The notes under the pieces were generated by a model. The model was not told the origin of the DNA and made no database searches. It saw nothing but the letters and a program-made list of their open reading frames with translations. From NCBI GenBank assembly GCA_032622095.1, contig CP136061.1, positions 1,612,001 to 1,676,000 of the forward strand: a stretch of DNA of 64,000 bases, read 5' to 3'. The DNA comes from Siphonodentalium dalli. Lineage: Eukaryota > Mollusca > Scaphopoda > Gadilida > Siphonodentaliidae. The position numbers and the translations under genes were made by a program. Shown here piece after piece: positions 49,440-61,139 of this stretch (positions are counted from its first letter, which is position 1; every line of letters begins with the position of its first letter).

Positions 49440-50129
49440 TATGTCCACTATGGGCTTATTTCAGAATCATATGTCATAGGTAACGAGTCGAAACATGATA
49501 TGACATGCGCTTATCATGGCATATAGTCAGCAAACTGCAACTGATGATGGTCTTATCAAAACATGTTGGCATCTTTTTAACTCATTGGGAGTAATTTTCA
49601 AAAACCTAGAAATTCTACCTTTGGCATTAAATGAATCTTGTTTTTGTGGGGTGCGTTCTAAAACTATTATCAAAATTCTAATAAACCGCTCCAGGGTCCA
49701 GGGTCCAGCTTCCACCTCAAAATTCATGTCATCAGAACGAGGAGCAATTTGTCTGCGAGAAATTGGGACCTTGCCATCATCACATTTAGCCTCGATTCGA
49801 GGCCCTCGAATCTTCTTTAATATGTCTACAGCAGACAAACTCCCCTTTCTTTTGACATCCATACATTTGTGCACTACCTTCATTATGTGGGGAAATTATA
49901 TGACGGATAGGTTGAAAGCCATTAATTCTTTCGCTATACTTATGTTGACAAACGGAAAGGCCGTAAGGTCCGTCAGCCAGTGCTCCATTCTGACGTTTTA
50001 TTGTCATTCCGGAGGGCTAGGTGTGATTTACGTTGACCCGGACAGATGTGTCACCTTGTCAGGCACCCACTTACCTGTATTGGTTAACCTATAAAACTAT
50101 GTCCACTATGGGCTTATTTCAGAATCATA
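49440..50129. repeat. 32-bp direct repeats flanking a 626-bp open segment
   Basis: TATGTCCACTATGGGCTTAT, continuing to a 32-bp identical block, occurs at 49440-49471 and 50098-50129. The preceding 49385-49439 is an inverted, diverged copy of 47700-47772, so the flanks belong to the dispersed family seen inside the Helitron. The segment between the repeats is different in character, GC-richer and open in several frames. Confidence 0.75.
49527..49883 (-). CDS. Unrecognised 118-codon ORF in the direct-repeat-flanked segment
   Basis: The minus frame (MKVVHKCMDVKRKGSLSAVD, ILKKIRGPRIEAKCDD, GPWTLERFIRILIIVLERTP) has a charged, soluble-protein composition and continues upstream across one stop as FVNISIAKELMAFNLSVI. 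The opposite strand is also open for 192 codons (49516-50094), the longest ORF in the window, but is Leu/Ser/Cys-rich and looks like the antisense of the minus frame. A consensus donor, CAG|GTAAG, on the minus strand at 50070-50077 lies upstream of this ORF, which does not fit a simple exon model. Family unknown. Confidence 0.35.
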   Translation of the reverse strand: MKVVHKCMDVKRKGSLSAVDILKKIRGPRIEAKCDDGKVPISRRQIAPRSDDMNFEVEAGPWTLERFIRILIIVLERTPQKQDSFNAKGRISRFLKITPNELKRCQHVLIRPSSVAVC

Positions 50130-50427
50130 GGTCCAATATGAACCTAATTTCACAAGCATAAGTAAGCAAACTGGTTTCTCGGGAACTACTGGCCACTCGT
50201 CAGAAAATACTGGGCCGATCTCACTGTGCACTGAAATTTGATATGGCCGTGTATTTCGGCCCTCTAGGTAACATCGACTGGTCCTGATTCCCTAACGTCG
50301 AGTTTTGACGTCATAACGGCACATGAGAGAGACGGGACCCAGACCAGGAGTGCTGAAATATATATTCATGCCAAATTTCATCGCAATCGGTGCAGAAATG
50401 TAGACGGCTAAAAGGAACATACATAGG

Positions 50428-50492
50428 CAAGAGAGAGAGAGAGAGGGCGAGAGAGAGAGATAGGGAGGGAGGAGGGAGGGAGAGAGATAGCT
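50428..50492. repeat. GA-rich microsatellite
   Basis: About 65 bp of GAGAGA with GGGAGGGAGGAGGGAGGG interruptions. The plus ORF at 50390-50818 reads through it as an Arg/Glu-rich stretch, not taken as a gene. Confidence 0.9.
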
Positions 50493-51225
50493 ATATGGGC
50501 GTGCAAGTATGGGGTGTGCTTGATTTGTTGTCAGTCGAGTCTATTTTTATACAGAAAGACATTCGTATGTTTCATTTATCGAGATTTATCGGAATTGTTT
50601 ATCCGTGTAAAAGTTATTCCTCGTTTCGGACTTTCATATTACATACTAGGTTCGAAGTCAGGTTTAATTCAATAGCTCTCCTCTATTCAGATGTTAAGGT
50701 CCGAAATGAATCCATTCATTGGAATTATTTTAGAGAAACCTTAATAAATTATCAGAATTTCAGATTCTATGGTAAAAACTCATTCATTGATATGAAATAT
50801 AGTTTTATATTGACATAGGTTTTCTCTAACCCCATGATTAGTTACTTCAAACCCAATGTTTGGTTAATTTAACCTAACGTTTGGTTACAAAGTTGGGTTA
50901 CCATAACCCAATGGTTGGTTACTTTTTTAACAGCTCTACCCCAACATTTATTCGGATTCAGTTGATTAAACTTTGGGTTACAGTTTGACTAAACTTTAGT
51001 TATATTGTTTTTATTGTATAGTAGTTCATTATGCGAAATGTGTTCACTATCGAGGTACCGTAAGCTTTTGCGAGAAATGGAGATTTTTAAGTTTTATTTA
51101 TGAAACCTCCTACAGATTCAAAACAAATATCAGTAATTGAAATTCCCAGGTCTGATATTTCGGAAACCATCGTATTCTAGCTAGTTATGCCCATGTTGTA
51201 CACAATTAATAATTCTGTATCGCAG

Positions 51226-51391
51226 GCAGCCATCGTACTGTACACTGGAGGCGATATTGTGGCATGGTTGTTGTTTGACACCGTTGGCGCCAATCGTATG
51301 TCATGGTTTACACCGGAGAGGCTGAATTCCACCAGCTGGTCAGACCTGCCCAGAGACCTAGGTTCCAAATTCAAATGGCTTTAAGCGGAAC
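51226..51391 (+). CDS. Candidate exon of an extracellular-type module
   Basis: Acceptor GTATCGCAG precedes 51226 and a consensus donor C|GTAAGT follows 51391. The frame reads AAIVLYTGGDIVAWLLFDTV, then NRMSWFTPERLNSTSWSDL. From memory, the SWF...SSWxDL pattern recurs in secreted invertebrate proteins that often also carry PAN/apple domains, but I cannot name the domain. A TAA at 51382 interrupts just before the donor; a one-base shift gives a Phe-Ser-Gly-Thr ending at the donor instead, so this copy may be frameshifted. No adjoining exon was identified. Confidence 0.4.
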
Positions 51392-51559
51392 GTAAGTCAC
51401 TAGTTACCGATACGAACATGTAGATCCAGGGAAATGACCAAAGCCGGGATCGTATGGGCGAATTACATGACGCCTTTTCTAACATCTCAGCGTTTAAGAA
51501 ATAATTTATCATCTAATTCGTCAACCATTTGCGATAATCTTACAGACATCCCACGCAAA

Positions 51560-51960
51560 TGACACACTATTACATTTAATTAAAAACATATTATGGACTT
51601 GTTCGATGTGTGGAACTGATAAATTAAAACTCAGGCGCTACGCTATGGGAATGTAGCATTCTACTAACATCGCCCAAAATCTCAAAGAAATCGACCATAC
51701 AACTCCATAGAAAACACCGTCTGAACTACGCTCAATTGCAAATATTTACTTCTCGATCGGGACGCAACTATCTGTGATAAACTAATGAAAACGATTTCGC
51801 CATCGAGAGTCACAGTATTTAATTAATACATAAGAATGACTGTGCTTGTTGTCAATTTGGATATAATATTTATAAAATTTACTACTTTGAGCAAGATTAT
51901 TCTCCATTTCTATTTGATCACTCTACCGGAGTGTTTCACATCACTTTAAACCTTTTTCGG
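51560..51960 (+). repeat. Dispersed repeat, partner of the copy at 3.1-3.4 kb
   Basis: Inverted homologue of 3090-3430; contains ACATATTATGGACTTGTTCG, ACTCAGGCGCTACG, GAAATCGACCATACAACTCC and TACTTTGAGCAAGATTATTC. One insert of about 20 bp relative to the other copy lies near 51662. Confidence 0.75.
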
Positions 51961-52440
51961 GGCCGCCTGGTGAACGTAAAAATATTTCCACTACTTTGCA
52001 TAACCTTCTTTCTTGCACCGATATCGCTTGGAAAACTAAGAAAATGTATTAGGAAAGAAACTCAACCACCAAAAGGATCACTTTACACACCGTTACTGTA
52101 ATCTGACACCAAGGGCAGATATTTGAAGAGAGAACTCCCGTGCAATTACGAACAATCCGAAGTACCAAAAAACCCCAGATCATCTGGAAGTGAGAAAAAG
52201 GAAGGAAAACCAGTAGCACGACTTCCTGGATAAGAAATATCACCCACAGGGTAACACATGACAGCGAAACGCCTGAACGAGCGGTATGGCTTTATGTGTG
52301 GCTCTATGTATGGATCAGGACCTTACCAAATGTAATTGCAAATACATCTGTCTCATCTCATACGACAAGTCCGCAGCCGACAGTGCAATATCCAAACTCG
52401 AAAAAATAGCGTGCACGACCAAGAGACACACCGGTAATAA
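51961..52440. other. Unassigned sequence leading into the minisatellite
   Basis: A 67-aa plus ORF (52286-52489, MDQDLTKCNCKYICLISYDK) runs into the first copies of the 35-bp repeat, whose first unit reads TTILDVPIYSIK. The repeat seems to have grown out of this frame, but 35 is not a multiple of three and the frame closes in the second unit. Origin of the ORF unknown. Confidence 0.4.
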
Positions 52441-53740
52441 AACCACAATATTAGACGTACCAATCTACTCTATCAAACCACAATATTAGACGTACCAATC
52501 TACTCTATCAAACCACAATATTAGACGTACCAATCTACTCTATCAAACCACAATATTAGACGTACCAATCTACTCTATCAAACCACAATATTAGACATAC
52601 CAATCTACTCTATCAAACCACAATATTAGACGTACCAATCTACTCTATCAAACCACAATATTAGACGTACCAATCTACTCTATCAAACCACAATATTAGA
52701 CGTACCAATCTACTCTATCAAACCACAATATTAGACGTACCAATCTACTCTATCAAACCACAATATTAGACGTACCAATCTACTCTATCAAACCACAATA
52801 TTAGACGTACCAATCTACTCTATCAAACCACAATATTAGACGTACCAATCTACTCTATCAAACCACAATATTAGACGTACCAATCTACTCTATCAAACCA
52901 CAATATTAGACGTACCAATCTACTCTATCAACTTATTAGACGTACCAATCTACTCTATCAAACCACAATATTAGACGTACCAATCTACTCTATCAAACCA
53001 CAATATTAGACGTACCAATCTACTCTATCAAACCACAATATTAGACGTACCAATCTACTCTATCAAACCACAATATTAGACGTACCAATCTACTCTATCA
53101 AACCACAATATTAGACGTACCAATCTACTCTATCAAACCACAATATTAGACGTACCAATCTACTCTATCAAACCACAATATTAGACGTACCAATCTACTC
53201 TATCAAACCACAATATTAGACGTACCAATCTACTCTATCAAACCACAATATTAGACGTACCAATCTACTCTATCAAACCACAATATTAGACGTACCAATC
53301 TACTCCATCAACTTATTAGACGTACCAATCTACTCTATCAAACCACAATATTAGACGTACCAATCTACTCTATCAAACCACAATATTAGACGTACCAATC
53401 TACTCTATCAACTTATTAGACGTACCAATCTACTCTATCAAACCACAATATTAGACGTACCAATCTACTCTATCAAACCACAATATTAGACGTACCAATC
53501 TACTCTATCAACTTATTAGACGTACCAATCTACTCTATCAAACCACAATATTAGACGTACCAATCTACTCTATCAAACCACAATATTAGACGTACCAATC
53601 TACTCTATCAACTTATTAGACGTACCAATCTACTCTATCAAACCACAATATTAGACGTACCAATCTACTCTATCAAACCACAATATTAGACGTACCAATC
53701 TACTCTATCAACTTATTAGACGTACCAATCTACTCTATCA
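52441..53740. repeat. 35-bp minisatellite, 38 units, with a 100-bp higher-order period at its 3' end
   Basis: The main unit (35 bp) begins AACCACAATATTAGACGTAC; a 30-bp variant begins ACTTATTAGACGTACCAATC. Order from the coordinates: 14 long, 1 short (52931), 10 long, then short units at 53311, 53411, 53511, 53611 and 53711 each separated by two long ones. The last 430 bp thus form a 35-35-30 higher-order repeat. Units are almost identical; only a few substitutions (CATACC at 52596, CTCCATC near 53303) are seen. Confidence 0.97.
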
Positions 53741-54151
53741 ACTTATTCAACAAGAGTAGGGGTCAAACATAAGAAATCAAAGACACTCCACAGATTTCAT
53801 CAGTGATCTAAAAAGACACTCAATTGTAACAAAAAGAACTCCCAACTGCAAAGGAGTTACCACAACTTCAATGTATATACCGACGGTATCGATCCCATTA
53901 ACACATTAGCAGAACACGGGTTGAAAGAAATCACCGAACAAATGAAGACTGACTGCCTGGGAGAACAATAGAAGAATTGCGTCAGGGACTGCATCATTGC
54001 ACAAGTCAGTGTGCGGGTTCTTCTGTGCTACCCTTGTTGCAATGTTTCAGTATGTGCAATATCTCACACTTCCCATCATCTTTGTAAACGCCATCTCAAA
54101 ATCAAAATCACGATACAGTTAGCAAGTGACATACAATAGATGTAGACCAGT
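53741..54151. other. Possible 5' flank of the LINE, no domain visible
   Basis: Sequence after the minisatellite has no long ORF or repeat. Its position just before the LINE first ORF makes an untranslated leader possible. Confidence 0.3.
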
Positions 54152-56090
54152 ATGGCACACACAGGTCGGAGACCAATCAGCCTCCCAACCAAATGTAGAA
54201 GACTGACAAAGATCATACTTCTCCTCTTGCTAATATCTGGAGATGTCCATCCCCGCCAGGACCATCCGCAAAACCACAAGATATCAACCCATGTGGATTA
54301 TGTGAGATCCCAGTCGCCGGAGCACCAGGGGCATATGCTGCGATGAGTGCAGCTTTTGGTACCACAAACCATGCTTAGAAATGTCATTGTCATGAATAAC
54401 CAAGCCAAACACCACATGGATACGCTGTCTACTATAAGTAACGGGACGCTTAGTGGTCGGATATGGTGTCATGTGAGGCGAAGCGAGGCCGCCTAATATT
54501 GATCTCGCTGAGCCTCACATGACACCATATATATCCGACCACTAAGCGTCCCGAAGCGTAATTATTATGTCAGTGGACAAACTCCAGCATATCCCTTAAT
54601 TAATCGTCGTTATAATTTATTTTAATTTGGTAAGTTAAATGTGTCGTCTAGGCCATTAACTTGACGTGTAACGTCACAGTGACGCGCCACAGGCGTTGAA
54701 CGTCAACGCATTGAGTCAGGGGCTAATTACCATTAGTAAGACAACTTGTTGAGTTTGATAGTTAATTTATGATTCTTTAGAATTCCTCAAATATATCGCA
54801 TGCAGGTTTTGGTACATGGTACTACGTCTTTAAATTCGCAGACAATGATTTCCGATAGATATCCACTTTCTTGGCGCCAAAATACACCCAAAATATCCTC
54901 GAGGCGACAGAGTTTTTGAAAAACAAGATGGTGGATAAGCACCTACTATTGATTTCATATGGGGTCACTAACCTAATATGGGTTCATATACCGTCACTAT
55001 GTATCGACGCTGATTGGCTAATTGCAAGAGCTGACATAATAAAGCATATGACACAGCAAGTATTTCATCATTTACATTCCATAGCTCAAATCACCATGAA
55101 CCATTATCAGAAGATCATATATCCGTAGGATCATCACTAAATAGTACATCATTCAGTTCGACAAAAGCCAGCGACCCAGATACAAGCCACTCTGCTAGCA
55201 GACTAAGAAGCAGAGAGGCATAAGATACCAGTACAACAACTTAATTGACTTTAACATCCAAGAAAAAGATCACAGATTGTGAACTAGAGTGGGTTAATAT
55301 GAAAATGCACAAACGGAAAGACATCCTGGTTGGAAATTTCGCACACAGAAACCTCAACGACATCAACCAACTAGTGGAGTTCCTGAATAAGATCGCCAAG
55401 AATAAGAACATCCGATTAATGGGTGATTTTAATTGCCCATCCATTAATTGGGAAACACTAAAGGTCAACAGAAGTGCCAATGACACCGAAGTACAACAAC
55501 TTCGTCGACATCACAAACACCAGAACAACATCTCTCTCAAATGCAAATGAAACCTACGGAGAGAACAGCAACCTTGTCATTGTCTAAAACCCATCATTAG
55601 TGATGACTGTCGACACAATATCTGGCACCTCGGATCACAACATCGTGGAGATCAGCTAACATATCCAGCATCTACTAGAAAGGAGACACACATAAGGCGG
55701 AAAACTATCGCCCATTATATCGCTGACCTCCATTCCATGCATGATCTTGGAACATATCATATAAAGTCATATAATTAACCATCTAAATGAGCACGAAACT
55801 CTAACATCACGCTAACCATGGCTTCCTATCAAAGTACTCTTGGGTGACTAAGCTAGCTGAGAAATGATCGCGAACGTATTGCCATATGATGTATTTGTTG
55901 AAAATCCGAAACTCCAATCGTAATAACAGATATGGAGAAACTACAACGAATAGAAAGAAGAAAACAGTGACGTAGTACCATATTCGTAATTCTTATATAT
56001 ATACGTAGACGAAATACTACAATCCTTCGACAATACAAGAAAGTCGATGTTACCATTTTAGACTTTTCCAAGGCATTCGACACCGTGACA
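54152..56090 (+). mobile_element. CR1-like LINE relic: ORF1 finger, endonuclease and RT fragments
   Basis: Fragments in the correct order: LLLLLISGDVHP (54205-54245), the common SGDVHPNPGP-type motif; a Cys/His finger in shifting frames (PCGLCEIPVAGAPG and RGICCDECSFWYHKPCLEM, 54290-54385); endonuclease DCELEWVNMKMHKRKDILVG and LMGDFNCPSINWETL (55270-55460), with catalytic SDHNIVEIS at about 55630-55660; reverse transcriptase ENYRPISLTSIPCMILEHII (55700-55755) and VDVTILDFSKAFDTVTHH (56042-56090). The N-terminal half of the endonuclease, the FADD-box and the 3' end are missing. Numerous frameshifts show it is dead. It is interrupted at about 54440-54870 by foldback sequence and cut off by the 55-bp satellite. 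Confidence 0.85.
54442..54553. repeat. 112-bp foldback within the LINE
   Basis: Arms GGGACGCTTAGTGGTCGGAT...GTGAGGC (to 54479) and GCCTCACATGACACCATATA...GCGTCCC (54512-54552) pair for about 37 bp with one 4-bp expansion of TATA in the right arm; the spacer contains a smaller CGAAGCGAGGC/CTCGCTGAG-like pairing. It is a cruciform-forming insert of unknown class that disrupts ORF1. Confidence 0.85.
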
Positions 56091-56091
56091 C

Positions 56092-59000
56092 ATCACACAT
56101 CAGGAATCACACGGCTACATTACTTGTTATTTCTACATAGCGCAGTCTAATATAATCATTACAGGGATCAGACGGCTACATTACCGCGTGATTTCTACTT
56201 AGTACACTCTAATATAATCATTGCAGGGATGTGTATATTATTACCGTGTGATTTCTACGTAGCACAGACTAGATTAATATAATCATGGCAGGGATCACAC
56301 GGCTACACTACCGTGTGATTTCCACAGATTAATATAATCATTACAGGGATCACACGGCTACACTGCCGTGTGATTTCTACAGACTAATATAATCATTACA
56401 GGGATCACACGGCTACACTGCCGTGTGATTTCTATGTAGCACAGACTAGATTAATATAATAATTACAGGGATCACACGGCTACACTACCGTGTGATTTCT
56501 ACAGACTAATATAATCATTACAGGGATCACACGGCTACACTACCGTGTGATTTCTACAGACTAATATAATCATTACAGGGATCACACGGCTACACTACCG
56601 TGTGATTTCTACAGACTAATATAATCATTGCAGCGAGCACACGGCTACACTACCGCGTGGTTTCTACAGACTAATATAATCATTACAGGGATCACACGGC
56701 TACACTACCGCGTAATTTCTACAGTCTAGTATAATCAGTGCAGGGATCACACGGCTACACTACCGTGTGATTTCTACAGACTAATATAATCATTACAGGG
56801 ATCACACGGCTACACTACCTCGTGATTTCCACATATTAATATATTCATTGCAGGGATCATACGGCTACACTACCGCGTGATTTCTACAGACTAATATAAT
56901 AATTACAGGGATCATACAGCTACACTGCCGTGTGATTTCTACAGACTAATATAATCATTACAGGGATCACACGGCTACACTGCCGCGTGATTTCTACAGA
57001 CTAATATAATCATTGCAGGGATCATACGGCTACACTACCGCGTGATTTCTACAGACTAATATAATCATTGCAGGAATAATATGGCTACTCTACCGCGTGA
57101 TTTCCACAGACTAATATAATCATTACAGGGATCACACGGCTACACTACCGTGTGATTTCCATAGACTAATATAATAATTGCAGGGATCATACGGCAACAC
57201 TAGCGCGTGGTTTTTACATATTAATATAATCATTGAGGTAGCATACGGCTACACCGCCGCGTGATTTCCACAGACTAATATAATAATTGCAGGGACTATA
57301 TGGCCACACTGCCGTGTTATTTATACATAGCATAGACTAATATAACCATTGCAGTGATCATACGGCTACTCTACCGCGTGATTTATACAGACTAATATAA
57401 TCATTACAGGGATCACACGGCTACACTACCTCGTGATGTCTACAGACTAATATAATCATTACAGGGATCACACGGATACACTACCGTGTGATTTCTACAG
57501 ACTAATATAATCATTACAGGGATCACACGGCTACACTACCGCGTGATTTCTACAGACTAATATAATCATTGCAGGAATCATATGGCTACACTCCCGCGTG
57601 ATTTCCACAGACTAATATAATCATTACAGGGATCACACGGCTACACTGCCGTGTGATTTCCACAGACTAATATAATCAATGCAGGAATCATACGGCTACA
57701 CTACCTCGTGATTTCTACAGACTAATATACTCATTGCAGGGATCACACGGCTACACTACCTCGTGATTTCTACATATTAATATAATAATTGCAGGGATCA
57801 CACGGCTACACTACCGCGTGATTTCTACAGACTAATATAATCATTGCAGGGATCATACGGCTACACTACCGCGTGATTTCTACAGACTAATATAATCATT
57901 GCAGGGATCATACGGCTACACTACCGCGTAATTTCTACAGTCTAATATAATCATTACAGGGATCATATGGCTACACTACCGCGTGATTTCTACAGACTAA
58001 TATAATCATTGCAGGGATCATACGGCTACACTACCGCGTGATTTCTACAGACTAATATAATCATTGCAGGGATCATACGGCTACACTACCGCGTAATTTC
58101 TACAGTCTAATATAATCATTACAGGGATCATATGGCTACTCTACCGCGTGATTTCTACAGACTAATATAATCATTACAGGGATCATACGGCTACACTACC
58201 GCGTGATTTCTACTGACTAATATAATCATTACAGTGATCATACGGCTACACTGCCGCGTGATTTCTACAGACTAATATAATCATTACAGTGATCATACGG
58301 CTACACTACCGCGTGATTTCTACAGACTAATATAATCATTGCAGGAATCATATGGCTACTCTACCGCGTGATTTCTACTGACTAATATAATCATTACAGT
58401 GATCATACGGCTACACTGCCGCGTGATTTCTACAGACTAATATAATCATTACAGTGATCATACGGCTACACTACCGCGTGATTTCTACAGACTAATATAA
58501 TCATTGCAGGAATCATATGGCTACTCTACCGCGTGATTTCTACAGACTAATATAATCATTGCAGGGATCATACGGCTACACTACCGCGTAATTTCTACAG
58601 TCTAGTATAATCAGTGCAGGGATCACACGGCTACACTGCCGTGTGATTTCTACAGACTAATATAATCATTACAGGGATCATACGGCTACACTACCGTGTG
58701 ATTTCCACATATTAATATAATCATTACAGGGATCACACGGCTACACTGCCGTGTGATTTATACAGACTAATATAATCATTACAGGGATCACACGGCTACA
58801 CTACCGTGTGATTTCTACAGATTAATATAATCATTGCAGGAATCATACGGCTACACTACCGCGTGATTTCTACAGACTAATATAATCATTACAGGGATCA
58901 TACGGCTACAGTACCGCGTGATTTCCATAGACTAATATAATAATTACAGGGATCATACGGCTACAGTACCGCGTGATTTCTACAGACTAATATAACCATT

Positions 59001-60480
59001 GCATGGATCATACGGCTACACTACCGTGTGATTTCCACAGACTAATATAATCATTGCAGGGATCATACGGCTACAGTACCGCGTGATTTCCATAGACTAA
59101 TATAATAATTACAGGGATCATACGGCTACAGTACCGCGTGATTTCTACAGACTAATATAATCATTGCATGGATCATACGGCTACACTACCGTGTGATTTA
59201 TACAGACTAATATATTCATTACAGGGATCAAACGGCTACACTGCCGCGTGATTTCCACAGACTAATATAATCATTGCAGGGATCACACGGCTACACTACC
59301 GCGTGATTTCTACAGACTAATATAATCATTACAGGGATCACACGGCTACACTACCGTGTGATTTCTACAGACTAATATAATCATTGCAGGGATCATTTGG
59401 CTACACTCCCGCGTGATTTATACAGACTAATATAATCATTACAGGGATCACACGGCTACACTACCTCGTGATTTCCACAGACTAATATAATCATTACAGG
59501 GATCACACGGCTACACTGCCGTGTGATTTCTACAGATTAATATAATCATTACAGGGATCACACGGCTACAGTACCGTGTGATTTCTACAGACTAATATAA
59601 TCATTGCATGGATCATACGGCTACACTACCGTGTGATTTCTACAGATTAATATAATCATTGCAGGAATCATACGGCTACACTACCTCGTGATTTCCACAG
59701 ACTAATATAATCATTGCAGGAATCATACGGCTACACTACCTCGTGATTTCCACAGACTAATATAATCATTGCAGGAATCATACGGCTACACTACCTCGTG
59801 ATTTCTACAGACTAATATAATCATTACAGGGATCACACGGCTACACTGCCGTGTGATTTTCACAGACTAATATAATTATTGCAGGAATCATACGGCTACA
59901 CTGCCTCGTGATTTCTACAGACTAATATAATCATTGCAGGGATCATATGGCTACACTCCCGCGTGATTTCCACAGACTAATATAATCATTACAGGGATCA
60001 CACGGCTACACTACCGCGTAATTTCTACAGACTAATATAATCATTGCAGCGAGCACACGGCTACACTACCGTGTGATTTCTACAGACTAATATAATCATT
60101 GCAGCGAGCACACGGCTACACTACCTCGTGATTTCTACAGACTAATATAATCATTACAGGGATCACACGGCTACACTACCGTGTGATTCTACAGATTAAT
60201 ATAATCATTGCAGGAATCATACGGCTACACTACCTCGTGATTTCCACAGACTAATATATTCATTGCAGGAATCATATGGCTACTCTACCGCGTGATTTCC
60301 ACATATTAATATAATCATTACAGGGATCACACGGCTACACTACCGTGTGATTTCTACAGACTAATATAATCATTACAGTGATCATACGGCTACACTGCCG
60401 CGTGATTTCTAGAGACTAATATAATCATTGCAGGGATCATATGTATGCAATACCGAGGGATTTCTACAGACTAATATGAT
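56092..60480. repeat. 55-bp satellite, about 80 copies, each with a hairpin
   Basis: The unit GGGATCACACGGCTACACTA-CCGTGTGATTTCTACAGACT-AATATAATCATTACA is repeated head to tail for 4.4 kb. ATCACACGG and CCGTGTGAT form a 9-bp stem with an 8-nt loop (CTACACTA). Variation concentrates at a few sites: CACACGG/CATACGG, CCGTGTG/CCGCGTG/CCTCGTG, TCTACAG/TCCACAG, ATTACAG/ATTGCAG. Near the 5' edge units vary in length (about 56-71 bp, with inserted TGTAGCACAG), while the interior is uniform, as expected for edge decay and central homogenisation. The array begins exactly where the LINE reverse transcriptase stops. Confidence 0.97.
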
Positions 60481-60553
60481 CGTACGTGACACGTAATGGA
60501 GCAACCACCAAGTTGATCATTAAGTTCAATGTTACAATAATTATATGATGTAC

Positions 60554-61082
60554 CATACAGGGTACTGCATGTGCTACACCACTCGGAGAAATGTCTGTGT
60601 CGTCACACAAATACCATGCTAGAACTTGGATTAATATATTCGTAATCGTATATAGTCACCAATAGCCGGGTTACTACCGTAGTAACGGACATTGCCCATC
60701 TAGTGAACTATTCAAACCCAGCATTGAAATCATGGTTATGATCAGTCCAAACGTATGAGTAAAGTTCGAACATAAGATAATAATAGCTGAGAACCTGGTG
60801 CGAATTTAACTGTGGTGGGGCCTCAAGCATGTCTACCCCTGCACGTCAGAAAAGAAAAGTAGCTTGAGGATGGAAGTGAACCATCATCCCACAGTGAAAT
60901 CAACCAGGCCTGTTGGGTTTGAATAGTTCACTAGATAGGCAATGTCAGGTACTACGGTAGTAACCCGGCTATTGGTGACTATATACGATTACGAATATAT
61001 CAATTCAAGTTCTAACATGGTATTTTAGTGTGATGACACAGACATTTCTCCGAGTGGTGTAGCACATGTAGTACCCTGTATG
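60554..61082. mobile_element. Foldback element with ~168-bp inverted arms
   Basis: The left arm (60554-60721) begins CATACAGGGTACTGCATGTG and the right arm (60912-61082) is its close reverse complement, ending CACATGTAGTACCCTGTATG. Shared blocks include CCACTCGGAGAAATGTCTGT, TAATCGTATATAGTCACC and AATAGCCGGGTTACTACCGT. The 190-bp spacer carries no ORF. No clear target duplication was found. The arms are over 90% identical by eye. Confidence 0.9.
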
Positions 61083-61139
61083 TATATATACATATATATA
61101 TATATCACAGCAGAAGTTTCCTTAGAATTAATGGATGGA

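Noticed and set aside
49516-50094. 192-aa plus ORF, longest in the window
   Set aside because: Hydrophobic, Ser/Leu/Cys-rich composition looks like the antisense of the charged minus-strand frame; no start context, splice signals or known domain. Kept only as part of the unknown segment.
52441-53740. CRISPR-like or coding repeat from the 35-bp minisatellite
   Set aside because: No variable spacers, and 35 bp does not keep a reading frame.
56092-60480. CRISPR-like array (regular hairpin repeats)
   Set aside because: The entire 55-bp unit is repeated; there are no unique spacers, and the DNA is eukaryotic.
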